A stretch of DNA of 32,868 nt from Deltaproteobacteria bacterium (GTDB lineage Bacteria; Desulfobacterota; Desulfobaccia; Desulfobaccales; 0-14-0-80-60-11): contig JAKAKP010000097.1 of NCBI GenBank assembly GCA_021813445.1, positions 1-32,868 of the forward strand. Direction: 5' to 3'. The notes below the pieces were generated by a model. That model was not told where the DNA came from. It saw only the letters and a program-made list of their open reading frames with translations, and made no database searches. Below, in pieces: positions 17,627 through 25,299 of the stretch (the first letter of the stretch is position 1; each line of letters begins with the position of its first letter). Both the position numbers and the translations under genes were made by a program.

Positions 17627-17647
17627 GGTGGGCCATGCCCACCCTAC
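17627..17647 (-). repeat. REP hairpin between fhs and its terminator
   Basis: GGTGGGC, loop CAT, GCCCACC, then CTAC. It lies inside the fhs transcript, between the stop codon and the terminator stem. Confidence 0.65.
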
Positions 17648-17654
17648 ATGGCAC

Positions 17655-19439
17655 TTAGAACAGGCCGGTTACTTTACCGGTCTTGACATCCACGTCCACC
17701 CGCCGGTAGGCCGGGTCGGAGCTGGTGCCGGGCATCAGCGAGATCGTGCCGCACACCGGGCAGATGAACTTGGCGCCGCTGTAAATGAGGAAGTCCCGGA
17801 CGGGCAGAGTCCAGCCCTTGGGGGTGCCTTTGACCGTGGGATCCGCGGTCAGGGACAGGTGGGTCTTCACCATCATGGTGGCGAATTCGTTGTACTTGGG
17901 ATCCTTCTCGAAGCGCTCCGCCTTGGCATTGGCTTCGGGGAGGAAAGTGACGCCGTCGGCGCCGTAGACTTCCTTGGCGATCAGTTCGACGCGTTTGCGC
18001 AGAGGCAGCTCGTTGGGATAGAGGAACTTGAACTTCGGTTTCTCTTTGCAGGCATCGATGACCGCGTCGGCGAATTCCAGGGCGCCTTCGCCGCCGAACT
18101 GCCAATGCTTGGACACGGCCACCCGGGCGCCTGCCGCTTCGCATTCACGGCGAATAAGGTCGTGCTCTTCCTTACTATCAAAATGGAAGGCGTTAATGCA
18201 CACAACCGGGTTGATCCCGGCCTTCTTGATGGTTTTGACATGATGCACCGCGTTCTTCACGCCGTCTTCCAGCCACTTGAAGTTCTCTTTGGTGGCCTCG
18301 AAGTACTGCTTGGGCACGGGTTTGCCCGGAGGGCACGGCAGGGCGCCGGCGTTGACCCCGTGGTGCTTCAGGCCGCGCACGGTGGCGGTGAGCACGGAGA
18401 CGTGGGGGATGAGGCCGCTGAACCGGCATTTGACGTTCCAAAACTTCTCAAAGCCGATGTCGGCGCCGAAACCGGACTCGGTGACATGATAGTCAAAGAG
18501 TTTCAGGCCGACCTGGTCGGCGACGATGGAGCTTTGTCCCACCGCGATGTTGGCGAAGGGGCCGGCGTGCACGAACACGGGCTGCTTTTCCACGCTCTGC
18601 ATCAGGGTGGGGTTGATGGAGGGCACCATCCAGGCGGTCATGGCGTTGCCCACTTCCAGGTCGCCGGCGGTGATGGGGTTGCCCTTCTTGTCGTAGCAGA
18701 CCGTAATGTCGTTCAGCCGTTTCCTGAGGTCCGCCAGGCCGTTAAAGATGGAGAGGATGGCCATGACTTCCGAGGACACGGCGATGCCGAACCGGGAATC
18801 CATCAGGAAGCCGTCCATCTTGCCGCCCCGGCCGATGGTGATATTGCGCAGGGCCTGGGCGCAGAAGTCCATGATCCAGCCCATTTCGAAGTTTTTGGGA
18901 TCGATGTTCAGGCGCTTCAGGTTCCGTTTGGCCAACTGCTCGTCATTATAGTTGAACTCGTGCTGCAACCTGGAGGTGGCGGCCACCATGGCCAGGTTGT
19001 GGGCGTTCATGATATTGTTGATGTCGCCGGTGAGGCCCAGGGAGAATTCGGTCATGGGGATCAGCAAGGAGATGCCGCCGCCGGCCGCAGTGCCCTTGAT
19101 GTTCATGGTGGGGCCGCCGGAAGGCTGACGCAGAGCGCCGCCCACGTTCATGCCCCGGGCGCCCAGGCCTTCGATCAGGCCCAGGGAGGTGGTGGATTTG
19201 CCTTCCCCCAGGGGAGTGGGGGTGATGGCGGTGACTTCGATGTACTTGCCGTCAGGTTTGCTCTTCAGGCGTTCCAGGCACTTCAGGTAGTCGACGCGGC
19301 CGATCTTCTGGCCGTGGGGGATGCGCTCATCTTTGGGGATTTCCAGCTTGTCGCACATCGCATCAAAAGGAATCATTTCCGCTTCGGCGATTTCAGCAAT
19401 CTGCCAGTCTTTCTGTTTAACCGGATCATACTTCGCCAT
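17655..19439 (-). CDS. fhs: Formate--tetrahydrofolate ligase
   Basis: ATP-dependent enzyme that joins formate to tetrahydrofolate, giving 10-formyl-THF. It is the entry step of the methyl branch of the Wood-Ljungdahl pathway and can run backwards to make ATP. The 594-residue length is slightly above the usual 555-560. The nucleotide-binding [12 protein letters not shown] block lies near residues 73-84. The conserved [11 protein letters not shown]-type, [15 protein letters not shown] and [15 protein letters not shown] blocks are clear. The C-terminus carries C560-P-V-C563 followed by [17 protein letters not shown], in place of the more usual G-(E/D)-(I/M)-xxMPGLPxxPA. The start follows AAGGAGG. 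It diverges from metV, and both promoters lie in the 458-base gap between them. Confidence 0.95.
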   Translation of the reverse strand: MAKYDPVKQKDWQIAEIAEAEMIPFDAMCDKLEIPKDERIPHGQKIGRVDYLKCLERLKSKPDGKYIEVTAITPTPLGEGKSTTSLGLIEGLGARGMNVGGALRQPSGGPTMNIKGTAAGGGISLLIPMTEFSLGLTGDINNIMNAHNLAMVAATSRLQHEFNYNDEQLAKRNLKRLNIDPKNFEMGWIMDFCAQALRNITIGRGGKMDGFLMDSRFGIAVSSEVMAILSIFNGLADLRKRLNDITVCYDKKGNPITAGDLEVGNAMTAWMVPSINPTLMQSVEKQPVFVHAGPFANIAVGQSSIVADQVGLKLFDYHVTESGFGADIGFEKFWNVKCRFSGLIPHVSVLTATVRGLKHHGVNAGALPCPPGKPVPKQYFEATKENFKWLEDGVKNAVHHVKTIKKAGINPVVCINAFHFDSKEEHDLIRRECEAAGARVAVSKHWQFGGEGALEFADAVIDACKEKPKFKFLYPNELPLRKRVELIAKEVYGADGVTFLPEANAKAERFEKDPKYNEFATMMVKTHLSLTADPTVKGTPKGWTLPVRDFLIYSGAKFICPVCGTISLMPGTSSDPAYRRVDVDVKTGKVTGLF

Positions 19440-19519
19440 AAACCAAGGCCTCCTTAACTTAGTGTAATTACTAGTTAATTCCCGGCATGCCGCGCCGACC
19501 GGGTTTGTCGCAAAGTTGA

Positions 19520-19558
19520 CCCTTGCGAGGCTTCCTTCTGAAAGGGCCTCCGCCAGGG
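19520..19558 (-). promoter_or_regulatory. Structured 5' leader of fhs
   Basis: On the minus strand the leader folds into a nested hairpin. CCCT, GCG and AGGC segments pair with GCCT, CGC and AGGG, with one mismatch and one bulge, and an inner CCTT-TCAG-AAGG hairpin caps it. It lies 80 to 120 bases before the fhs ATG, downstream of the predicted fhs promoter. It does not match a known riboswitch that I can recognise. Confidence 0.4.
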
Positions 19559-19584
19559 CTCATACTTTTTTTCACATAGTCCCC

Positions 19585-19614
19585 CTTTTAACCAAGCGCG
19601 CCAGGGTTTGTCAA
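19585..19614 (-). promoter_or_regulatory. Probable promoter of fhs
   Basis: On the minus strand a consensus TTGACA (19609-19614) and TAAAAG (19585-19590) are 18 bases apart. The predicted transcript has a leader of about 139 bases. Confidence 0.45.
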
Positions 19615-19668
19615 CAAATATTTTTGCCTAAGAGCGCCAGCAGCCAAATTTTTCTGCAGGATTTTTAT

Positions 19669-19697
19669 TTGACATCAATTTCTTTTAGAAGTAAATT
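19669..19697 (+). promoter_or_regulatory. Probable promoter of metV-metF
   Basis: A consensus TTGACA (19669-19674) and TAAATT (19692-19697) are 17 bases apart. The predicted start near 19704 gives a leader of roughly 197 bases before metV, long enough to contain a small upstream frame. Confidence 0.5.
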
Positions 19698-19901
19698 GTG
19701 AATAGAAGTACAATATCTTACCGGAAGGATCGGTTTTTCCTGGCCTTTCGGGAGATAATTGATCATATCCCCAGCCTTCCCACCTGTGAGCTTTTCGTGC
19801 CGGCAGCAGGAACTTCCTGCGGCACTGAAGCGCAAAAACTGCGGCGGGCCCTGAGCAATCTGTCATCTGCTCTGGATTTCTGGGATGAGGAGGAGCCTTA
19901 A
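19698..19901 (+). CDS. Possible small protein or upstream frame before metV
   Basis: An open frame of up to 67 codons ends exactly at the metV start, with TAATG shared between stop and start. It ends in an acidic DFWDEEEP, and the GAGGAGGAG that encodes this end also serves as the metV ribosome-binding site. The first GTG would lie before the predicted transcript start, so if it is translated the true start must be a later, non-ATG codon. The sequence has two cysteines and matches no family I recognise. It may be a coupling leader frame or chance. Weakly supported. Confidence 0.3.
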   Translation: MNRSTISYRKDRFFLAFREIIDHIPSLPTCELFVPAAGTSCGTEAQKLRRALSNLSSALDFWDEEEP

Positions 19902-20572
19902 TGGTCATCGGGGAAGCAAAACCCGTAGCGGAAATCCTGGAGAAAATCAAGGATTTCAAAAAAATAGTGGTGGCCGGCTGCAAAGGCTGCGTCACCGTCT
20001 GCAACGCGGGGGGTGAAAAGGAAGTGGCCATCCTGGCCTCGGAACTGCGCATCGCCCGCAAGGCCGCCGGCAACGAGCTGGAAACCCTGGAATACACCTG
20101 CGAGCGGCAGTGCGACCCGGAATATATTGAGCCTCTGGACGACCTGGTGAAGGACGCCGAGGCCATAGTCTCCATCGCCTGCAGCGTCGGCCCCCAATAC
20201 TGCACGGCCCGTTACCCTTACGTGCCGGTCTTCCCGGGGTTGAACACCATGTCCATCGGCGGCGCCGCGGAACATGGGGTCTGGAAGGAATACTGCCAGG
20301 CCTGCGGCAACTGCATCATCGGTGATTTCGGCGGCCTGTGCCCCATTACCCGCTGCGCCAAGCAATTGCTGAATGGTCCCTGCGGCGGCTCTTCCCAGGG
20401 GATTTGTGAAGTGGGCAAAGGCTCCATCCCCTGCATCTGGCAGCTCATCTACGACCGCCTGAAAAATCTTAACCAGCTTCATAACATGCAAGAGATCAAG
20501 CTTTATAAAAACTGGTCCACCTCTAGAGACGGCGGGCTACGTACAACTATACGGGAGGAGTTGAAACAATGA
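19901..20572 (+). CDS. metV: MetV-type zinc/iron-sulfur partner of methylenetetrahydrofolate reductase
   Basis: Partner subunit of the MetV-MetF methylene-THF reductase of acetogens and related bacteria, related to the methylene-tetrahydrofolate reductase C-terminal domain family. The 223 residues contain 15 cysteines. An N-terminal set lies at C27, C30 and C34. A later cluster lies at C132, C135, C138, C147, C152, C161 and C169, within QACGNCIIGDFGGLCPITRC. Together they suggest metal or iron-sulfur binding that passes electrons to the MetF flavin. The gene overlaps metF by four bases (ATGA), so the two are translationally coupled. The start overlaps the upstream small frame's stop. Confidence 0.88.
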   Translation: MVIGEAKPVAEILEKIKDFKKIVVAGCKGCVTVCNAGGEKEVAILASELRIARKAAGNELETLEYTCERQCDPEYIEPLDDLVKDAEAIVSIACSVGPQYCTARYPYVPVFPGLNTMSIGGAAEHGVWKEYCQACGNCIIGDFGGLCPITRCAKQLLNGPCGGSSQGICEVGKGSIPCIWQLIYDRLKNLNQLHNMQEIKLYKNWSTSRDGGLRTTIREELKQ

Positions 20573-21507
20573 CCGCCGAATATTCCGCGGGAAGCAGACT
20601 GGAAAAAATCTTTAAGAGCGGCCAAAAGGCGGTTACCGGCGAATGCGGCCCGCCCCGGGGCTGCGACGTGGAGCATTTCAAGCACAAGGCCAACTTTTTG
20701 AAAGGCAACGTCGACGCGGTCAACGTCACCGACAACCAGACCGCGGTGGTGCGCTTCTGTTCCATGGCCGCATCCAAGATTCTCTTGGAGATGGGCATGG
20801 AGCCGGTGATGCAGATGGTTACCCGGGACATGAACCGCATCGGCCTGCAGAGCAACATCCTGGGCGCGGCCGCCTTGGGGATTAAGAACCTGCTGTGCCT
20901 AACCGGCGACCACCAGTCCTTCGGCGACCATCCCCAGGCCAAAAACGTCCACGACATGGACTCCGTCATGCTCGCACATACGGTGAAGACCATGCGGGAC
21001 GAAGGCAAGATGGTGAGCGGCACCGAACTGCAGGGACGGCCCCGGATGTTCATCGGCGCCGCGGCCAACCCCTTCGCCGACCCCCAGGAATTCCGGGTCA
21101 TCCGCATGGGCAAAAAGATCGCCGCGGGCGCCCAGTTCATCCAGACCCAGTGTATTTACAACATGGAGCGCTTCCGGAAATTCATGGAGATGGCCAATGA
21201 CATGGGCCTTACGGAGAAGTGCTATATCATGGCCGGCATCACCCCGCTGAAATCCGTGGGTATGGCCAACTACATGAAGAAGTTCGTGCCCGGTTTGGAC
21301 GTCCCCGACCACTACATCACCCGCCTCAAAGGGGTGCCTAAGGAGAAGGTGGCGGCGGAGGGCATCAAGATCGCGGTGGAGCAGATCCAGGAATGCCTGG
21401 CCATGAAAGGCATCGCCGGCATCCACCTGATGGCCATCGAATGGGAAGACCACGTCCCGGAGATCGTCCAGGCCGCGGGCCTGCTGCCCCGCCCCGTGGT
21501 GGATTAA
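20569..21507 (+). CDS. metF: Methylenetetrahydrofolate reductase, catalytic subunit
   Basis: Flavoprotein that interconverts methylene-THF and methyl-THF, the last folate step of the methyl branch. The 312-residue protein is a TIM-barrel MetF. The catalytic glutamate is in GECGPPRG (E25). The LTGDH block with D at the flavin/folate site is conserved, as is QTQCIYN near residue 190. It lacks a long N-terminal extension, as in the short MetF that works with MetV. Whether it uses NADH, ferredoxin or another donor in this organism cannot be decided here. It is followed by a strong terminator. Confidence 0.93.
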   Translation: MTAEYSAGSRLEKIFKSGQKAVTGECGPPRGCDVEHFKHKANFLKGNVDAVNVTDNQTAVVRFCSMAASKILLEMGMEPVMQMVTRDMNRIGLQSNILGAAALGIKNLLCLTGDHQSFGDHPQAKNVHDMDSVMLAHTVKTMRDEGKMVSGTELQGRPRMFIGAAANPFADPQEFRVIRMGKKIAAGAQFIQTQCIYNMERFRKFMEMANDMGLTEKCYIMAGITPLKSVGMANYMKKFVPGLDVPDHYITRLKGVPKEKVAAEGIKIAVEQIQECLAMKGIAGIHLMAIEWEDHVPEIVQAAGLLPRPVVD

Positions 21508-21567
21508 CCTGCAATAGCAGCGGGTGCGCCCCACGCACGCATTCGGAAATTTTCCAGGAAAAACCCC

Positions 21568-21596
21568 AGCCCGGTCCCCAGGGACCGGGCTTTTTG
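21568..21596 (+). terminator. Terminator of metV-metF
   Basis: GCCCGGTCCC (21569-21578) pairs with GGGACCGGGC (21581-21590) and is followed by five T. Nearly the same 30 bases recur after the toxin gene at 22372-22401. Confidence 0.9.
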
Positions 21597-21618
21597 TTGT
21601 CACATATTAGGACTGGGA

Positions 21619-21646
21619 TTGACAAAACTAAAAGAATTATTAGCAT
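21619..21646 (+). promoter_or_regulatory. Possible promoter of the toxin-antitoxin pair
   Basis: TTGACA and TAGCAT are 16 bases apart, about 46 bases before the antitoxin start. An 8-base palindrome ACCATGGT sits just downstream and could be an autoregulatory operator. Confidence 0.35.
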
Positions 21647-21691
21647 TTAACCATGGTAATTTGACTATGGATTAAAAAAATAGCTAGACAC

Positions 21692-21916
21692 ATGCAATCA
21701 TTATCGGTTTCCAAATTCAAAGCCACCTGTCTGGCGGTGGTGGAGGGAGTGGCCAAGTCCAAGAAGCCGGTGATCATTACCAAACGGGGCAAGCCCATCG
21801 CCGAGTTGATTCCCTATGAAGAGGCGTACGAGCAGGTGCCGCTCAAAGACACGGTGGCTTTTATGGGGGATATTATTTCGCCGGTGACTGCGGAGGACTG
21901 GGAGACTCTCCTGTGA
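21692..21916 (+). CDS. Phd/YefM-family antitoxin
   Basis: Antitoxin of 74 residues. The N-terminal DNA-binding region has the family pattern V-S-K-F-K-A-x-x-L-x-x-x-E-x-V with the following KKPVIITKRGKPIAELIPYE. The C-terminal acidic part (VTAEDWETLL) would wrap the toxin. The stop overlaps the toxin GTG start by four bases, the usual arrangement that keeps antitoxin ahead of toxin. The pair is probably autoregulated. It lies between two nearly identical terminators. Confidence 0.9.
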   Translation: MQSLSVSKFKATCLAVVEGVAKSKKPVIITKRGKPIAELIPYEEAYEQVPLKDTVAFMGDIISPVTAEDWETLL

Positions 21917-22305
21917 AGCCCATCCTATTGGATACCCATGTCTGGATTTGGCTGAGCATCGGCGATTTATCGCCCCTTTCCGGCAAGGCCCGGAAGTCAA
22001 TCACCAGAGGGGCGCCAAAATGGATTTCGGCCATTTCCTGTTGGGAATTGGCCAGATTAGTGGAGAGGGGGCGGCTAGCATTCACTATTCCCACGCTGAC
22101 CTGGATGCGCCGCTCCTTAAACGAAAATAATATCCGCATCGCCGACCTGACCCCCGAAATCACCGTGGAGAGCACCGACCTCAAGGGATTTCACCGGTAC
22201 CCCGCGGACCAGATCATTGTCGCCACCTCCCGGATCTTGGGAATGCCACTGGTGACCGCGGACCAAAGAATCATCAGATACGGCGGCGTGGAGGCCATTT
22301 TCTAG
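21913..22305 (+). CDS. vapC: PIN-domain toxin (VapC-type ribonuclease)
   Basis: Predicted Mg-dependent RNase that cuts tRNA or rRNA when freed from the antitoxin. Its 130 residues keep the four acidic PIN positions: D7 in LLDTHVW, E45 in SCWELAR, D99 in RYPADQIIVATS and D117 in VTADQRI. LDTHVWIW is typical of the VapC group paired with Phd/YefM antitoxins. The start is GTG overlapping the antitoxin stop. It is followed by a terminator. The gene symbol reflects the family, not a tested target. Confidence 0.9.
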   Translation: MKPILLDTHVWIWLSIGDLSPLSGKARKSITRGAPKWISAISCWELARLVERGRLAFTIPTLTWMRRSLNENNIRIADLTPEITVESTDLKGFHRYPADQIIVATSRILGMPLVTADQRIIRYGGVEAIF

Positions 22306-22371
22306 CGGCGTCGGTTGACACCTGTAAGCCGCCGCATGGTGGAAAATCGATCCAACCTGTGAACCGCTTCC

Positions 22372-22401
22372 AGCCCAGTCCCCAGGGACCGGGCTTTTTT
22401 T
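22372..22401 (+). terminator. Terminator of the toxin-antitoxin pair
   Basis: GCCCAGTCCC (22373-22382) pairs with GGGACCGGGC (22385-22394) with one mismatch, followed by seven T. Confidence 0.85.
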
Positions 22402-22470
22402 ATGGATAAAGTTGTAGTATGGTGGGACAGGCAAAATTTCGTCCTCCACCTGATTCATACAACGCAGGTC

Positions 22471-22537
22471 GTAGGGGCGGGCGTCCTCGCCCGCCCTGTG
22501 CAGGGTTGTGCATGGCAGGCGAGACGCCTGCCACTAC
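22471..22537. repeat. Inverted REP pair upstream of the RAYT gene
   Basis: GTAG (22471-22474) plus GGGCGGGCG-tcct-CGCCCGCCC is followed by the inverted GGCAGGCG-aga-CGCCTGCC-ACTAC (CTAC 22534-22537). The second element ends 12 bases before the transposase start. Confidence 0.85.
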
Positions 22538-22549
22538 GAGAATGAGACC

Positions 22550-23020
22550 ATGACCAAGCCGCCCTCAGAAGAGCTGGTCATCTACCAAAGAAGGATGTCC
22601 CATTGGCGGTTATCTGGCTCAGTGTATTTTGTCACCTGGCGCTTGGAGTTTTCTCAATCTGAACTGACCCCGGACGAACGCGCCGTGATTATGTCGGCCC
22701 TCAAGCACTTTAATAATCAACGATACGAACTTTTTGCCGGTGTGGTTATGCATAATCACGTGCATGTCCTGGTCAAGTCTTTGGGAGATTATCGTCTGCA
22801 AGACCTCGTCCAGTCCTGGAAATCTTTCACTGCCCATAAGCTTAACCAGGATTACCACCGAAAAGTCCCCATCTGGCAAAAGGAGTATTTTGACCGCATT
22901 GTCAGGGATGAGAGGGAATTTTTAGATAAGGCCCAGTACATCATCAACAACCCCCTGAAACAATGGCCAGAGATGGAAGATTATCCCTGGGTTTGGATTA
23001 AGGAGGACCTAAGACCATAA
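22550..23020 (+). CDS. REP-associated tyrosine transposase (RAYT, Y1/HUH family)
   Basis: Single-strand DNA endonuclease related to IS200/IS605 transposases, predicted to cut and mobilise REP hairpins. Its 156 residues carry the HUH motif in MHNHVHVL (H70-x-H72) and the likely catalytic Y130 in KAQYIINNPLK, the usual Y-I-x-x-N-P context. I chose the ATG at 22550. A frame running 14 codons further upstream would translate the REP itself. The coding sequence is visibly less GC-rich than its neighbours, suggesting acquisition. It sits alone between two inverted REP pairs, with no TnpB. RAYTs are usually single-copy and long-lived in genomes. Confidence 0.92.
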   Translation: MTKPPSEELVIYQRRMSHWRLSGSVYFVTWRLEFSQSELTPDERAVIMSALKHFNNQRYELFAGVVMHNHVHVLVKSLGDYRLQDLVQSWKSFTAHKLNQDYHRKVPIWQKEYFDRIVRDEREFLDKAQYIINNPLKQWPEMEDYPWVWIKEDLRP

Positions 23021-23042
23021 CCCGGGACCAAAACGACGACAC

Positions 23043-23113
23043 GTAGGTGCGGGCGTCTCGCCCGCCCTGGTGAAAAACTTAAAAGCGAGGCGGGCGGGGA
23101 CGCCCGCCCCTAC
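23043..23113. repeat. Inverted REP pair between the RAYT gene and cooS
   Basis: GTAG (23043-23046) with hairpin GCGGGCG-tct-CGCCCGC is followed by the inverted GGCGGGCG-ggga-CGCCCGCC ending CTAC (23110-23113). It occupies most of the non-coding space before cooS. Confidence 0.85.
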
Positions 23114-23163
23114 GAGATATATGGGATTTTGATCGGTGACGATTTATGAAAGGAGATTTTGAG

Positions 23164-25050
23164 ATGGCTCCCCAAGATACTCAACAACAAAGCATCTCCA
23201 TTCAACCCGACACCCTGGCTTTAAAAGAAAAGGCCCGCCAGGAAGGCCTGGAGACCATCTGGGACCGCTTTCAAGCGCAGCAGCCCCAGTGCGGCTTTTG
23301 TGATCTGGGGCTCTCCTGCCGCATCTGCGTCATGGGGCCCTGCCGCCTCGATCCCTTTGGCGACGGTCCCCAGCGGGGGGTGTGCGGCGCGGACGCGGAC
23401 ATCATGGTGGCCCGCAATCTGGCCCGCATGGTGGCCGCGGGCGCGGCTTCCCACTCCGACCATGGCCGGGACCTGGTGGAGACGCTGTACGCCGTGGCTG
23501 AAGGCAAAGCCCCGGGCTACCGGATCACCGACCCGGAGAAGCTCGCCCGGCTGGCCGCAGAATTCGGCGTCGCCGCGGACCTGCCCCCGGCCGCCCAGGC
23601 CAAGGAACTGGCGTTGGCCTTGATGGAGGAATACGGCATCAAAAAGGGCTTTCTCCAATTCACCAAGCGCCTGCCCGCGGCCCGGCTGGAGAAATGGGCC
23701 AAACTGGGCCTCGCGCCCCGGGGCATCGATTGGGAAATCTCGGAGATGCTGCACCGCACCCACATGGGCGTGGACAACGACGCGGTGAATATTCTCCTCC
23801 AGGCCTTGCGTTCGGCCCTGGCCGACGGCTGGGGGGGCTCCATGATCGCCACCGAGGTCTCCGACATCCTCTTCGGCACGCCCCAGCCCGTGGCCTCCCA
23901 GGTCAATATGGGGGTGCTGAAAAAAGACCAGGTGAACATCATCCTCCACGGCCACAGCCCCCTGGTCTCGGAGATGGTGGCCCAGGCCGCGCAGGACCCG
24001 GCCCTGCTGCAACGGGCCAGGGATCTGGGGGCCCAGGGCATCAACCTGGCGGGGCTCTGCTGCACGGGCAACGAAGTCCTGATGCGCAAAGGCATCCCCA
24101 TGGCCGGCAACCACCTGCTCCAGGAACTGGCTATCGTCACCGGCGCGGTGGAGGCCATGGTGGTGGATTACCAGTGCATCATGCCTTCCGTGCCGGAGAT
24201 GGCTTCCTGCTACCACACCCTCTTTTTCACCACCTATGACAAGGCCAAGTTCCCCAAGGCGAAGCACCTCTCCTTTTCTCCGGAGAACGGCGCGGCCCTG
24301 GGCCGGGAGTTGGTCGCCCAGGCCGTGGAGAATTTTGCCCGCCGGGACCCGCAGCGGGTGTCCATCCCGGGCGTGGCCCAGGCCCAGGTTTCGGGCTTTT
24401 CCATTGAGGCCATCGTCGCGGCGCTGGGGGGCACGCCCGGCCCCTTGCTGGACGCGGTCAAGGCCGGACAGATCCGGGGTGCGGTGGGGGTGGTGGGCTG
24501 CAATAATCCCAAGATCACCCAGGATTACGGCCATGTCAATTTGACCAAGGCCCTCATTGCCGCGGACATCCTGGTCCTGGACACCGGCTGCGCCGCGGTG
24601 GCCCACGCCAAGGCGGGCTTCAAGACGCCCGGGGCCGCGGACCTGGCCGGACCGGGTCTCAAAGCCGTGTGCCGGGCTCTGGGGATTCCGCCGGTGCTGC
24701 ATATGGGCTCCTGCGTGGACAACACCCGCATCATCAACCTCTGCGCCGCCCTGGCCGGAGCCCTGGGGGTGGACCTGGATATGTTGCCGGTGGCTGCGGC
24801 CGCGCCGGAATGGTATTCGGAGAAGGCCGCAACCATTGCCTGCTACGCGGTGGCCAGCGGCGTCTTCACCGTTTTGGGAGTGGCGCCCCCGGTCCTGGGG
24901 AGTGCGGCGGTGACGGATTTGCTCTTGAATGGCCTGGAAGGACATCTGGGGGCCAAATTCGCGGTGGAGCCGGACCCGGCCAAGGCCGCGGCCCTGATCT
25001 TCAGCCACATTGAGGGCAAAAGGCGGGCGTTGGGGTTGGACGCCCGTTAA
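23164..25050 (+). CDS. cooS: Anaerobic carbon monoxide dehydrogenase, catalytic subunit
   Basis: Ni-Fe-S enzyme that interconverts CO and CO2, cytoplasmic or membrane-associated depending on partners. The 628 residues keep all C-cluster ligands: H262 (HGHSP), C300 (GLCCTGNE), C338 (YQCIMPS), C446 (VGCNNPK), C476 (DTGCAAVAHA) and C517 (GSCVDN). The active-site lysine K554 (YSEKA) and H97 (SHSDHGR) are also present. B-cluster cysteines C52, C55, C60 and C74 are intact. The D-cluster is C43-x2-C46, the short type reported to hold a [2Fe-2S] cluster in the Desulfovibrio vulgaris enzyme. I chose this ATG because GGAG lies at good spacing; an in-frame ATG lies six codons upstream. No cooC, cooF, acsB or other ACS genes are in the window. 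Confidence 0.96.
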   Translation: MAPQDTQQQSISIQPDTLALKEKARQEGLETIWDRFQAQQPQCGFCDLGLSCRICVMGPCRLDPFGDGPQRGVCGADADIMVARNLARMVAAGAASHSDHGRDLVETLYAVAEGKAPGYRITDPEKLARLAAEFGVAADLPPAAQAKELALALMEEYGIKKGFLQFTKRLPAARLEKWAKLGLAPRGIDWEISEMLHRTHMGVDNDAVNILLQALRSALADGWGGSMIATEVSDILFGTPQPVASQVNMGVLKKDQVNIILHGHSPLVSEMVAQAAQDPALLQRARDLGAQGINLAGLCCTGNEVLMRKGIPMAGNHLLQELAIVTGAVEAMVVDYQCIMPSVPEMASCYHTLFFTTYDKAKFPKAKHLSFSPENGAALGRELVAQAVENFARRDPQRVSIPGVAQAQVSGFSIEAIVAALGGTPGPLLDAVKAGQIRGAVGVVGCNNPKITQDYGHVNLTKALIAADILVLDTGCAAVAHAKAGFKTPGAADLAGPGLKAVCRALGIPPVLHMGSCVDNTRIINLCAALAGALGVDLDMLPVAAAAPEWYSEKAATIACYAVASGVFTVLGVAPPVLGSAAVTDLLLNGLEGHLGAKFAVEPDPAKAAALIFSHIEGKRRALGLDAR

Positions 25051-25065
25051 AGCGGGACAAATTAA

Positions 25066-25299
25066 GTGACCAAGGGCATGGATCAGCTAGGCCCCAAAGA
25101 TTTTATCACCGGCTGCCTGGTGCTTCTGGTAGCCGTCTTTGCAGTGCCTTTGCTGGTGCTGATCTTTAAGATCAGCATTTATCTGGCCATCGGCATTGGC
25201 GTGCTGGTGGCCGTCTTTTTGGGGATAGCCCTATTGGGCCGGTTAATCAGGGTGATCTTTTTTCCCAGCCGGACCCACGACCGGGGGAAAGTAAAGTAG
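25066..25299 (+). CDS. Small two-segment membrane protein
   Basis: Unrecognised 77-residue protein with two hydrophobic segments at about 14-34 and 36-56, and a basic C-terminal tail (FFPSRTHDRGKVK). The start is probably GTG at 25066, or ATG at 25078. It lies 15 bases after cooS in the same direction, so it may be co-transcribed and could anchor or assist the CO dehydrogenase, but that is only inferred from position. Its stop TAG lies in the GTAG foot of the REP that follows. Confidence 0.6.
   Translation: MTKGMDQLGPKDFITGCLVLLVAVFAVPLLVLIFKISIYLAIGIGVLVAVFLGIALLGRLIRVIFFPSRTHDRGKVK

Noticed and set aside
17221-17647. CRISPR array
   Set aside because: The repeats differ in sequence and spacing and are hairpins with GTAG feet, not identical direct repeats with unique spacers. 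No cas genes are present.
17544-19457. A 637-codon open frame on the plus strand across fhs
   Set aside because: It is antisense to a well-supported fhs gene. Its translation is rich in His, Gly and Val and matches no family, as expected of a GC-rich shadow frame.
22508-22549. An extended RAYT N-terminus starting at 22508
   Set aside because: The added codons simply translate the REP hairpin, and the family begins near the ATG at 22550.
23221-25008. A 595-codon minus-strand open frame across cooS
   Set aside because: Antisense shadow of cooS, with no recognisable motifs and no ribosome-binding site.
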